Positions 14,076-58,891 of a stretch of DNA of 64,000 nucleotides are shown here, piece by piece (within the stretch, counting starts at the first letter, position 1; every line of letters begins with the position of its first letter). The stretch covers positions 6,962,001 to 7,026,000 of the forward strand of contig NC_134029.1 in assembly GCF_964204645.1 (NCBI RefSeq), read 5' to 3'. Made by a program: the position numbers and the translations under genes. The notes beneath the pieces are model-generated. The model searched no databases and was not told the DNA's origin. It worked only from the letters and a program-made list of their open reading frames with translations. Source of the DNA: Tubulanus polymorphus (lineage: Eukaryota; Nemertea; Palaeonemertea; Tubulaniformes; Tubulanidae).

Positions 14076-14492
14076 TGGGGCCTCGAGGTAAATGCAGTCT
14101 TTGCGCGCTGCTGTAACGATAAACCGTAACGCTAATTGAGGAACAAATCACGTTCATAATTTATTCATAAGAAATAAATCCGGCTGTTACTGTTCATATT
14201 GTGATCTATAATTATTTATACTTATCATATCTATACGCTCCTTGTCTAGTGAATTACGTGCATTGTTGACGAGGCCATGCCATATTTATACGACAGCTTG
14301 AGACGATCGTTTAGAAAAAGAATACTGGAAATTATTTTTCATTATGGTTGCCGCCATTATGGTTGCTGCCAATTTGACTTAGTTGATCTCTGATTGCCCT
14401 AAAACCAGCTTTAAATGATCAATTCGATGTTTCAAGTCAAAAAACGACTTAGAAATCGACTTCAAAGCCAACGGAACTAATATATGGGTGTA

Positions 14493-14925
14493 GAAACCGT
14501 TACAATAATGTTTTTATAATAACGATGATAACTACTATCAAAAATACATAACGAGTTATGTATTTCTGCTTCTATGCGTTGTTTAAAGGATTCTTGTTGA
14601 TGTGTACTACGTCATCAATATTGGCGTTTCAAAATAACAATCACGTTTGGGAATTTTGGCGTATATTTCGTATTTAAACATATTTGGTGACTCTTCTATT
14701 TGATATATTTTTGAATTGATTTTTGGGAGGATGTGCACTACGTCATCGACTTATCGGGGCTAGACTGGTTGCCAGTCAATTCAATTCGAAAATCGATATA
14801 TTGAAATTCATTGATGCTTTAAATTCTATCATCGTCATTTATTGTCGACAATATCAAGCAATATTTATGTGTTGTTTTTAAGGCGTCAATAAACTTTCAA
14901 GGTAGTTTTCTTGTTATTGCAGTAT
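14493..14925 (-). repeat. Dispersed ~400-bp repeat, copy B (inverted relative to copy A)
   Basis: Reverse complement matches copy A with frequent substitutions and small indels. It retains both 15-mers, at 14599-14613 (one change) and 14730-14744 (exact), with similar spacing of about 131 bp. Divergence suggests an old family. Confidence 0.75.
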
Positions 14926-16993
14926 CGAGGAACACAGATGAAAACAAAAAAATGTATTCTTCATTTTTCATTTCCTTTTTTCAAACTTACATGTGCAGGC
15001 CTATCGCTGGTCAACGTCAGTCAAGCCACGATAGCTATACAGATTCATTGTTTATTCGTTTGGAATTGCTCTTTACGGTAATTCGTCGCCGGAAAAGTAG
15101 TGATGAGCTCGACGCGGGGAAATTGGGTTACTGGGGTGACGAAAATGAACCCCGTTAATGAAGTAGACGGCTTTACGTGCTTGCTTGCCCGACTAAGCAC
15201 GTGCGACGTGGCTTCGGGACATCAGCGTCCGGCAAATCTGACCGTCTATCATCGCGGATTGATGAGATTTATTTGTAAAGCAATTCGGGACGTTCGTTAT
15301 GACAAGCAATTTACCGCCATGAACAGTTGTGAGAGCTTAGGGGCAACGATATTGAATAGAGTCGTTGTAACTTCATCGAGTACGCGGCCATATTACGTCT
15401 AAGTTTGGCCATGACCAAAGTAAATATTGTTAGTACTGTTGTCGCGTTAACGTACTTAACCTCCATTCATAATAACATCATATCTGACCTACTACTATTC
15501 ATCATGGCAAATGCAATTACGGATTCAATTTGACAATATAATCAACAAACAGTTATATACTTTCGAAATAGTTAGTACGACTGTTCTATTGGTCGTATGA
15601 CTTTTGTTTGGTTATCGTTGAAATAATTGAAATAATACTTCGGAAAATATACACAACACGTAAGATTCGTGTTGTTTTCAATGACTTTTATTCATGTAGA
15701 TTACGAAATATTCGAAAATTATATAAAAGCTTATTCAGATAAAGGGTGTTTCATTTCACCACGTCTTTGTTTTTGACAATGTTTTCTGCCTTCTTTTTGT
15801 GCAGTATCGATCACGTTTATTCGCATATATAATATTATATTTTCATCTGGTACGGGCACGAAAAACGCCGCAAAAGGAGTGTTTCTTTGTTTATAGCACA
15901 GAAATACTATCCCTTTCGGGGATCCCGGTAGCCCGGGGTCACACGGTTTGCGTACAGCTTTTCAACTAACCTGTTGACACGATGCGAACGCTCAGATGTA
16001 CTGTATTTTTATTTCATCTTTTCTTTTCAGAGAGCCGATTTCCATGACAACGTCAGCGGATAATTCGTATCAACAGTTACCATAAATAAATAGTGTAATA
16101 CGCAGACGGCGAAGACACCGCAGGGCATGTGACGATCGTATCCGGCATTCATCGTTTTAATCATCAAATATTTTAGAGAAATTAACCACAGCAGGAGCAG
16201 TATTGCCGAGCACTGCCCGCTTCATCGCCGTTTCAATCGATTTTCCAATTTGAAAAACGCCCCACTTCTAGTTCTTAGCAAGTTCTCGTCTCTCGTTCAG
16301 TTGTTCGGAAGTTCGGAAACTTTTTTCGCACTCACGCGGTCATTAAGGCCGATCGAAGACTTTTATTCGAGACAATCAGGGGCGACTAATCTTTACAACT
16401 GATGAGGCTTTCCGTCGCGGAAATTAACATTATTAACCCGGCATTATCGCCGTGCATCTTAAGCAAATTGATTGGGTTCCCCAGCGAAATTCAATCACTG
16501 TAAACCGAATCTTTGCACGCGATTGACTCGACCAAAAGTCAATACTAACTATGTTTCATCTTAACCACGTCGTGGCCGTCGTAAAATACGACAGAACCTT
16601 CATAATCACCGATGCCCGCTAATAACCTGTTAAAATAAAGTAGTCTTGTGCGTTAAAACGTTTATTGCCGACACCGAAATAAACAAGACAAAAAAGAATA
16701 TGAAAAGCGAGAAAAAATCGTATCAAAATACAGGAAAAACTCGATACCAGTCAGTATTGAGGGATTAGTTTTTGATGATCGCCAAATCGGTCTTTTATAG
16801 TTCGCTTTTATTGATTCCATTGACAAGTCCATCGCGTTGAAACGTTGAAATTAGCCGCAAAAAATAACACATCACCAGTCGAACGCTGGCATAAACAACA
16901 GAAAATTGCATATGAAATGTCATGAAATATGCAATAAAAGGTGTTTATAAGGCGCATGGTGATTCGTTGCCAGGAGAGAATTTTCGCTGAAAG

Positions 16994-52239
<35,246 letters not shown>

Positions 52240-52765
52240 AGAATTTTGAGCTCATAATATTCAAGAACGGATAAAGACAGACCTCCTGTTAAAATCCTCA
52301 TGTTAATTAAAGACAATACGGAAGTGATGAACGAAAATTGCTGTGACGGCAAAATTTTAAAAGGCGGCTTCACTCATTTCTTGTTTCTGTGATTTTCAAA
52401 AAAATGAATCGGTGCCAAACCGATTTTATGTGCGTGAGAGTGTGTATGTATTGTTCGAACGCTTCTAGAGTCGTGCGTGAATTTCTCCACACGGGAGACA
52501 CTTTGGTGATTACTAAAACAGATCCCTGATTCGGTATCTTTCGGGAATGATCACTGTATTGAAGACGACCGTCGTCGGATCTGAGGGCGATGTCGAATCT
52601 CTTATCAGTCAAATAGTGTTTTTCGTTTGAACAATGAAATTCGTTCCAAATACCGTTAAAATCGTCTCTCTTTTTCTCACTTTTTTACAACACTACACAC
52701 ACATGTGTATGTTTACTGCTGTTTTGTGGCGAATATCACCCTTATATAATTGGGTTTATAGGTGG

Positions 52766-52803
52766 AGAGGTATCGTAGCTAGACAGAGGTATCGTAGCTA
52801 GAC
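52766..52803 (+). repeat. Two perfect 19-bp tandem units
   Basis: AGAGGTATCGTAGCTAGAC occurs twice head to tail, about 530 nt after the SK stop codon, followed by a further TAGCTAG. Confidence 0.9.
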
Positions 52804-53213
52804 TAGCTAGGCGAAGACAAGTTTTTAGAGCCGTATTCAATCTCGGCCACCGATTATTTGAAAACGGGGATCCAAAATTGTCAAAAATAGTATGGACACA
52901 ATCGAGTTGCCAATATCTTAATCGGATACCCGATATCTATCTTTTTGGGGGGTCGAACCTACTTTCTTGAGGAGGATATTTTGGCAAATTACCACTCGAA
53001 CTCAACGAGACTGAATGATGAATTTGTGTTGGATTCAAAGACCATCGCGTCGATTACATATATACATATTCTTCAAAATTGGCTTTAAAGTTCAAAACAT
53101 TCTGGTCACATTCGAAAATCCACTTTCAAATAAGATTCGAGAAAAAGAGCAAGATATTGTACGTGAAGATCCAGACAAAATTCAGACAAAAAAAAATTGT
53201 GATGTAGAAAAAA

Positions 53214-53219
53214 AATAAA
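53214..53219 (+). terminator. Possible SK polyadenylation signal
   Basis: AATAAA about 975 nt after the SK stop codon, inside an A-rich stretch. It is an obvious hexamer for the + strand transcript, but A-rich DNA produces this motif by chance. Confidence 0.2.
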
Positions 53220-54538
53220 TTCTTTTGCTCCGTCCATAAAATTCACTAAAGTATTCTCAGATACTTCAACTTCTTGTCTGCCTACGTTTGAAATTGAACG
53301 AGGCGTTAGATTTCTGCTGAATTTCCCACAAGTTATCGTAAGCGATAGATCACGTGCTTTCCCCGTTAGTGGCGTCGGCACTAGTAGCAGACGATGCCGC
53401 GACATTCGTTTTCTTCTTTCTAGAAATGAAAGTAACTTATTGTTATTCGTAGATACGTCATCGATCTGCTATGCAACTTTTTGTCTCAATCAAAGACCGA
53501 AATGTCTAGTATAGATACGTATTGATGATTTGTGTTCTGTGGCATTCCTGAGGGCGATGATGTTGACGAATTGTTGATAATAATGAAATTATATTCCTTT
53601 GAAAATTAATGTAAATATGATATGACGAATTTTTCACTAGTGCGAATGGCGATCATCATTTGCACGACTATTGTTAATCGAATTGGTATGATCGACTAAA
53701 ATAGGTTTCGATCGAGGCAAACGTTTGGATCGCGCATATCCGAGTACGTACGTTCGTATATGGCTAGCCGAAATATATAATACCCAGTACATTATAGGCT
53801 AGTGTTTCAACTCCTTAAATATAACAGTTGCATCTGTATTGTTATTTTGATCCGAGCTTGCAAGGATGAAATATTAGACTTATACGCATATATCTCTCAT
53901 AAAATAATACCCACAGGGAGACAGACGAAGGACGACTGCTGTATCAAAACACAGACAGACGATAGACACCGATGTGCGGAGGTTCGAACAACAGCTAGTA
54001 TATAATTGGTGATAAAGACTATATTAATTATAGCCCGCAACCCTTATACAGATGTTTATAATGTTCACATAAAAATGTTTGAAGAATGTTAAATACAAAG
54101 GTGTAATTAAAATATTAGAAATATCATCGCATTTGCAGTTTTTCGATTGGAAAATATAGGAATGTTCGGTGAATGGTTTCAGTTCACTTTCGGTACATAC
54201 ATGTATCGATATTGTTTCGACTCTTAGATTTCTCTGGTGCAGTCACATTGAAAGGTAATTCTAATTAATGACACGAGGACCATCCACGGACCTTTTACAC
54301 CCAGTGTTGATCAGAAAAAGAAATGCATACACACCTTCAATAAGGGATCTAACGAGGCGCATTACCGGGTCGTTATTCAAATCAGTCCAGTAACAGACGG
54401 ATTAGATGCTACAGTAAACATCATCTTCTCTGAACATGGCCGATTCAGACCTTTTGACTAACTCGGACAAAAACAAAATAATTTTTCTGACTTCGTAACG
54501 TTTTCTCGTATACTTAAAACTCACCTTATTTCGTTTAC

Positions 54539-54563
54539 CTCGGACCGATATTGCAGGTCCGAG
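54539..54563. repeat. Short hairpin CTCGGACC...GGTCCGAG
   Basis: Eight-base perfect arms around a 9-nt loop, between the converging SK and TRMT1 genes. No poly-T follows; function unknown. Confidence 0.5.
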
Positions 54564-54632
54564 TTTAGACGAGGTTTACTGTATAATGACAGCGGAATAA
54601 ATGCCCTCACACCCATATATGCACACCCTATA

Positions 54633-55054
54633 CTGGGTCTCCAGTGGTAAGGTCAGGATAAAAAGAAGTACTAAGAATGACTTTTTCAGCAATTTTGGAC
54701 GCAAAAGGAGGGACTTGTGGACTCGGAAAGAAGTACTTTCCAGTAAAATGAGGGCCCATAAGGAAGCATTTAAAATGCCTTGGCCGGAATACTCATGTAG
54801 ACCAATCATACATGTCAGGGTAATTCCATAACACTTTCCTGTATATTCAATCTTACTGACAATTGAATTACCAGGTCTGAGTAAGAAAATACTTCAAGTC
54901 GAATTCGCGACAAAATTGCGCACAAAAAGTACATAAAAATCTAATTTGGAAGGACTTTTTTATCAAGAGGAAGGACTTTAAAAAGAAGGACAAAGATGAT
55001 GTTTGTCCAAACCTTTTCCAAAAGAAGGACTTGGAATGACTGCTGGAAACCCTG
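54633..55054. mobile_element. Probable 422-bp MITE
   Basis: Ends CTGGGTCTCCAG and CTGGAAACCCTG are inverted relatives (reverse complement of the right end is CAGGGTTTCCAG). The interior is AAGGAC/GAAGGAC-rich and non-coding. No matching target duplication is seen, so limits are tentative. Confidence 0.45.
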
Positions 55055-55173
55055 CCAATATTGCAACATAGCAACCTCAACCCCAACCCTCATCTCTCAC
55101 GTTGGCCCCGAAATTACTAGCAACGCGAGTAACGTAACAAATCAACAATTTTGTTATACCCGGTATATAAATA

Positions 55174-55179
55174 TTTATT
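55174..55179 (-). terminator. TRMT1 polyadenylation signal
   Basis: AATAAA on the - strand 22 nt after the TRMT1 stop codon, following a T-rich run. It would give a very short 3' UTR. Confidence 0.55.
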
Positions 55180-55201
55180 TGATTAAAAAAAAAAATGCTC
55201 T

Positions 55202-55333
55202 TCATTTATCATCATCGTATTGTTCTTCGTGATTGTATTTACACTCCGTTCCTAGATCGCATTCTCCGTTTTTAAACCTTTTGCACGGAAAGTTCTTATA
55301 ACGATTTTCCTCAGTATTCAAGCTATGTGGTCC
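55202..55333 (-). CDS. TRMT1: TRMT1 coding exon 4 (C3H zinc finger, stop)
   Basis: Acceptor TTTTCAG, then GPHSLNTEENRYKNF, followed by PCKRFKNGECDLGTECKYNH, a C-x7-C-x5-C-x3-H finger, an acidic tail DDDK and TGA. Too short to stand out as an ORF; recognised from the vertebrate PCKRFKEGTC counterpart. Confidence 0.94.
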   Translation of the reverse strand, partial: GPHSLNTEENRYKNFPCKRFKNGECDLGTECKYNHEEQYDDDK

Positions 55334-57751
55334 CTGAAAATAAAAGGCGAAATAATGATTATGTCAGTCGGACTTTACCGAATCAAATATTCAGATTGCA
55401 GTGGTACATTGTGAATATAAAGACGTGGGTTACAGTACTTGCTGAAAATCGAAAATGCATTCATATTTTTAGAACTATAGATTAAAGAATGATCATTATC
55501 CTAACAGCCAGAGTCAACTGTTGTGTAGTACCTTGCGTTTTCCCTGTTGTTTGGACCTTTTTTCCGTCATTGACTCTTCCCCGTCGAATTTCTTCGCCCT
55601 TGATTTCGGTCCCCAGTCTTTTTCGGGATTCAGCTGCCATCGCACTAAGCCTTTTTCCCTCGACTGTGGGTTAGCATCAGCGTGGAGTTCAAATGAAGCT
55701 TGAACTGCCGGTTCTTTGCTTAGAATCGCCTTCGTCACGGAACCTTCTACCAGATGTCTTTCATTGACCGGATTTTGTTTAGCCCAACACCTCATGATAT
55801 CCTAGAAATTTAGAAAATACATATATATTGCAAACCACTACAAAGAGAACATACCAGAAAATCTCCACTGCATGCGTTTGTACATTATCTGGGGAAGAGT
55901 ACAAATGATTGTTCGAAAATGTTTAAGAAATTCAATTCTATGACATTTTCCAAGATGATAAGACCTCTGTCATTACAACATTAATTCCATGAACTTACAG
56001 GCTACCTGGAATTCAACACTAAGTCCATACTCTATCTCAAACCACATGAATCCGATCTATCTAATCTAGATATAAAGCTAATCCTAGAACCATCTAAACT
56101 CAGTTTCCTTGTAATGGATGCAATGCAGTTTTTAGAGCGGCTGATGAATCCTGAGAAATTATCATTGCAACCTAAGACCTGGGTTCCTAACAAATCTTTG
56201 CAATTGCATGACAATCTTTTATGTGAGCTCCTTGACCCTAGTAGCAGCATCAACTTACCCATATCACTGACATTGGTGCATTCGTTTTGATGGAATTCTT
56301 CTGAGCGTGAGACATGGAAATATCATAGCCAGCATTCATAATCGCAGACCTTAAATGTAGAAAGATTGGAAGCAATACAGAAGGAATTGTGGCTGAATTC
56401 TTAGATTTACAGACTCAACGAAGGCTCTTTGATAAAAATATCAATTTGCTTCAACAAACCTAATAGTGACTAATGAAATAGCAGTAACGTGAAGAGTAGA
56501 ACACAACCCATCAGTCAGGTAGTATAACGGTACGTCGGGAAGTTCTTCCGATACGACGGTCATCATTCCGATGATACGATTCGCCGTTTGAAACCGTTCG
56601 CTGTTCTGGTGTACGCTGGCGATCAGCTTCCGAACGAAATCCATATCGTGTAATGGCGCCGACCAGATCGGACCTCCGAGGATATGTGCGTGATTACAAT
56701 GAGCGCACGCGGCGTCGACCGGCGGCCCGCGACCGGGCGCGAATTTCACCGATCCCTTATGCGGCTCGGCTAGTCCGAGCGGCTGCAGCGTGTACGTTTC
56801 GCAGCCGACGCACTGATAGACCATCGCCAGTTTACTCACCGCCATTTTCGCTTTTGACTGCGCCGAGAATACACGCGCGAACACGCGTATGTAGAAATCG
56901 ACGCTGACGCTGATCACCGGTTCGATATAGCGACCGTAACGCGCCGCGTGACTCTGAATACTCTGCAGCAGCACGCGTAGCGCTTGCTCGTGGCACGCTT
57001 TGCTGCGAATCGCCATCGAACCGTATTTCGTGAAACAAGTTTCGCCGTGATTTCCGCTCAACACGGCCATATCGGTCGCCGTTATGCAGAGTAGTCCGCC
57101 GTCGCGTACGGCTTGAACGGCCGAATCCAAAAACGGACTCGGACTACCGTACGGGTCTAAATCGATCACGTCGAATTGATCGGAGACTTTTCGATTCCGA
57201 TACATGACCATCGAAGCGTCGCCGCAATTCGCTTTCATTAAGCGCTCGACGGAGTTCATTTCGATATTTTTCGCGATGTAACCAACCGCGTTCTCGTCGA
57301 AATCGTTGCTGACGATTTCCTTCACGCCGGGAATCTCGAGCGCGAATCGAACCGATCGCAACCCCGTAGCGGCTAATCCCTCCAAAATACGTAATCCATT
57401 CGGGTAATACTTTCCGCACTCTAACTCCTCCGCGTTAGCCAACTTAGCCTCTTCAGCCTCCACGCTTTTGGGTTTTCGTCCTTTGATTCGACCATTTTGA
57501 AGATCGTCGAAATGCTGCTTGGCGAATTCCGTTATTACGCTTATAGTTAAATCGCGGTTGAATTCTTGCACCGGATTGTAGAAAACAGTTTTCGGGCTGA
57601 AGATGCGAGCTTTACCCTCAGACACAACATTATCAGTCTCAGCGGAAGGTCCAGTGCTTGCCATTTGGACGCGATAGCCCAGAGAACTCGAGCGTTTGAG
57701 AAATTTTGAATGTTTAAAGCATGAACAACGAAACGCGGTAATTCTCAACAT
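55202..57751 (-). CDS. TRMT1: TRMT1, tRNA (guanine26-N2)-dimethyltransferase (whole gene, 4 coding exons)
   Basis: Uses S-adenosylmethionine to form N2,N2-dimethylguanosine at position 26 of nuclear-encoded tRNAs and the N2-methyl form in mitochondrial tRNA. Coding exons in transcript order: 57751-56460, 56349-56259, 55801-55532, 55333-55202, giving about 594 residues (human about 659). Seen: a basic, Cys/Ser-containing N-terminus 1-29 resembling a mitochondrial presequence; VFYNPVQEFNRDL (57-69); a SAM-binding loop LEGLAATGLRSVRFALE (123-139); catalytic-type DLDPYGSP (197-204); four Cys of a zinc site at 314, 317, 349 and 352; a basic stretch KKxxGEESMTEKRSKQQGKRK; and a C3H1 finger with Cys568, Cys576, Cys582 and His586. 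The terminal finger separates it from TRMT1L. The gene diverges from NCBP1. Confidence 0.96.
55532..55801 (-). CDS. TRMT1: TRMT1 coding exon 3
   Basis: 90 codons, phase 0, between TTTCTAG and GTACTA. Opens DIMRCWAKQNPVNERHL, the family's WDIMRCW segment after the Trp ending exon 2. Continues through DANPQSREKGLVRWQLNPEK and DWGPKSRAKK to a Lys/Arg-rich end that could serve as a nuclear localisation signal. Confidence 0.94.
56259..56349 (-). CDS. TRMT1: TRMT1 coding exon 2
   Basis: 91 nt between TTTAAG and GTAAGT. Completes Arg431 and encodes SAIMNAGYDISMSHAQKNSI then KTNAPMSVIW, matching the RSALLHA...SHA.KNAVKTDAP region of vertebrate TRMT1. Confidence 0.94.
56460..57751 (-). CDS. TRMT1: TRMT1 coding exon 1 (catalytic domain)
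   Basis: Carries residues 1-430 and two bases of 431; donor ATTAG|GTTTGT. It is far richer in CpG and G+C than its surroundings, as expected of a conserved coding exon. Met1 gives a presequence-like start; Met30 (ATG at 57664-57662), before ASTGPSAETD, is an alternative start without it. No intron interrupts the methyltransferase core. Confidence 0.95.
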
Positions 57752-57761
57752 TTGCTTTCAT
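57714..57761 (-). other. Upstream ORF overlapping the TRMT1 start
   Basis: ATG at 57761 opens a 15-codon frame plus stop (MKANVENYRVSLFML) in a different frame from TRMT1. It spans the annotated first ATG (57751) and ends before the in-frame Met30 codon (57664). It would lie in the leader if the candidate 5' intron is real. Confidence 0.5.
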
Positions 57762-57973
57762 TCTGAAAAATAAAGATTTCAAGTAACCAATCAACATCAT
57801 AATAATTTATCAAAGGCACTCATGTTCAAGTCCACGCAGTAATAGATAGGCTAGCAAAATTGGTTCTGTGATAAAATGCAACGATCTAAATTTTCAGATA
57901 AAAAGGTGAGGGACAAGGATTTTTCTCGATGATTGAACAGGCCGCCATTTAGGGCAAGTCGGTTGGTCTTACC
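57762..57973 (-). other. TRMT1: Candidate TRMT1 5'-UTR intron
   Basis: On the - strand a strong donor TTACAAG|GTAAGA (exon end at 57973) pairs with the acceptor TTATTTTTCAG, after which the exon would resume at 57762, 11 nt before the ATG. The implied intron is 57972-57763 (210 bp). The stretch just upstream of the donor contains no ATG, as expected of a non-coding first exon. Confidence 0.5.
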
Positions 57974-58839
57974 TTGTAACCACTCCAGGAACAGCACCGT
58001 TAAAATTTAGTTAACTGTTAGGTTTATGTCTATGACAATTAAATAATAATATGCCAGTAGCAGGAGTAAATCAATCTAACGAAACAAGTAGAGTTTTTGG
58101 TTTTTCAAAAAACCAATCAGTTTGTCCTACGCAAAGACGCTGATCGGTCATTGGCACGAATATATTGTTTCGAACGGATCCTGGCCGCTGGCGCTAATTT
58201 GTACGACGGAAAAGTGTCATGTCGCATTTTCCACTTACTTTCGAAAATACAGAGCCATCGAAGCAAAGTTTATTTAAAGAAATGAAAGGATCTTTTGTTC
58301 GTCTATAAAATCATTTCACCCAGCACTGGCAGCGGTTGTCTCCACCAGTGATCTCCGTCGCTCTACGATCCTAGTGTAACCAACTGTATGAAGTAACTGT
58401 GGTACATCAGACACTAAGATTCTTGGTGAATAAAATCATGTGCTACCTTGCAAAACTGTTCCCCAATGCCCATTACACACACATGTGGAGGTTTCCCAGT
58501 ACGACAGTGACGTCATTCAAGTTCAAGTTCAAGTTCGGTGATTCCTGTAAAGTGAGCGAACAATACAAATTCAATTCAATTTTTGTTCTTCAAAGTAATC
58601 GCTGATAATTACACAAACCCGATAAAAGATGACAGTCGTGATAGGGGCGAAGAATAAAACAGATACAAAAGATTAATATGAGTCACATCCTTCACTTTGC
58701 AACCGTCTTCTCATATCGAAATGTACTGGTAGCACTAAAAGCGGTTGGTCAATTGTATGTGGAGCCGGTGTGAATTTGTTTCCTTCTTTATTCGTTTATA
58801 CGATTTTTATTCGAAAAGCAGAACTACGAGAGGTTTAAG
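57974..58839. promoter_or_regulatory. Divergent upstream region of TRMT1 and NCBP1
   Basis: The region between the inferred TRMT1 leader and the NCBP1 ATG is the only place for both promoters. Seen in it: a perfect palindromic CRE, TGACGTCA, at 58508-58515, directly followed by three TTCAAG units (58516-58533), and a pyrimidine-rich TTTCCTTCTTTATTCG shortly before NCBP1. No clear TATA box. A 62-codon open frame at 58097-58285 is not recognisable and is probably chance. Confidence 0.5.
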
Positions 58840-58891
58840 ATGTCTCGAAGACGACATAATAGTGGCGGTAGTGGCAGCGAAGATGAAGATG
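58840..58891 (+). CDS. NCBP1: NCBP1 exon 1
   Basis: ATG in context TTTAAGATGT; 17 codons plus one base, [17 protein letters not shown], then donor G|GTAGGT. The SRRRH opening equals that of vertebrate CBP80, which fixes the start. The exon is too short for ORF calling. Confidence 0.9.

Larger units (their letters stand above)
1..16993. other. Region upstream of the SK coding exons; no supportable protein gene
   Basis: Only short open frames (100 codons or fewer) with no recognisable domain or splice-linked partner. The region is AT-rich, with scattered transposon relics listed separately. It may hold SK promoters and non-coding first exons: a weak acceptor-like GTTGCCAG ends about 20 nt before the SK ATG. 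The longest open frame, 15100-15402 (+), matches nothing I recognise. Confidence 0.6.
52240..55173. other. SK 3' region and spacer before the TRMT1 3' end
   Basis: Presumed SK 3' UTR at its left, a 19-bp tandem duplication (52766-52803), then a MITE-like element. SK and TRMT1 converge here. Open frames up to 99 codons are unrecognisable. Confidence 0.6.

Noticed and set aside
54601..54831. Lys/Arg-rich 76-codon open frame
   Set aside because: Falls within the probable MITE, whose purine-rich repeats produce basic translations.
56653..57419. Open frames of 68-91 codons overlapping TRMT1 exon 1 on both strands
   Set aside because: Arg-rich shadows of a CpG-rich coding exon; the TRMT1 frame explains the sequence.
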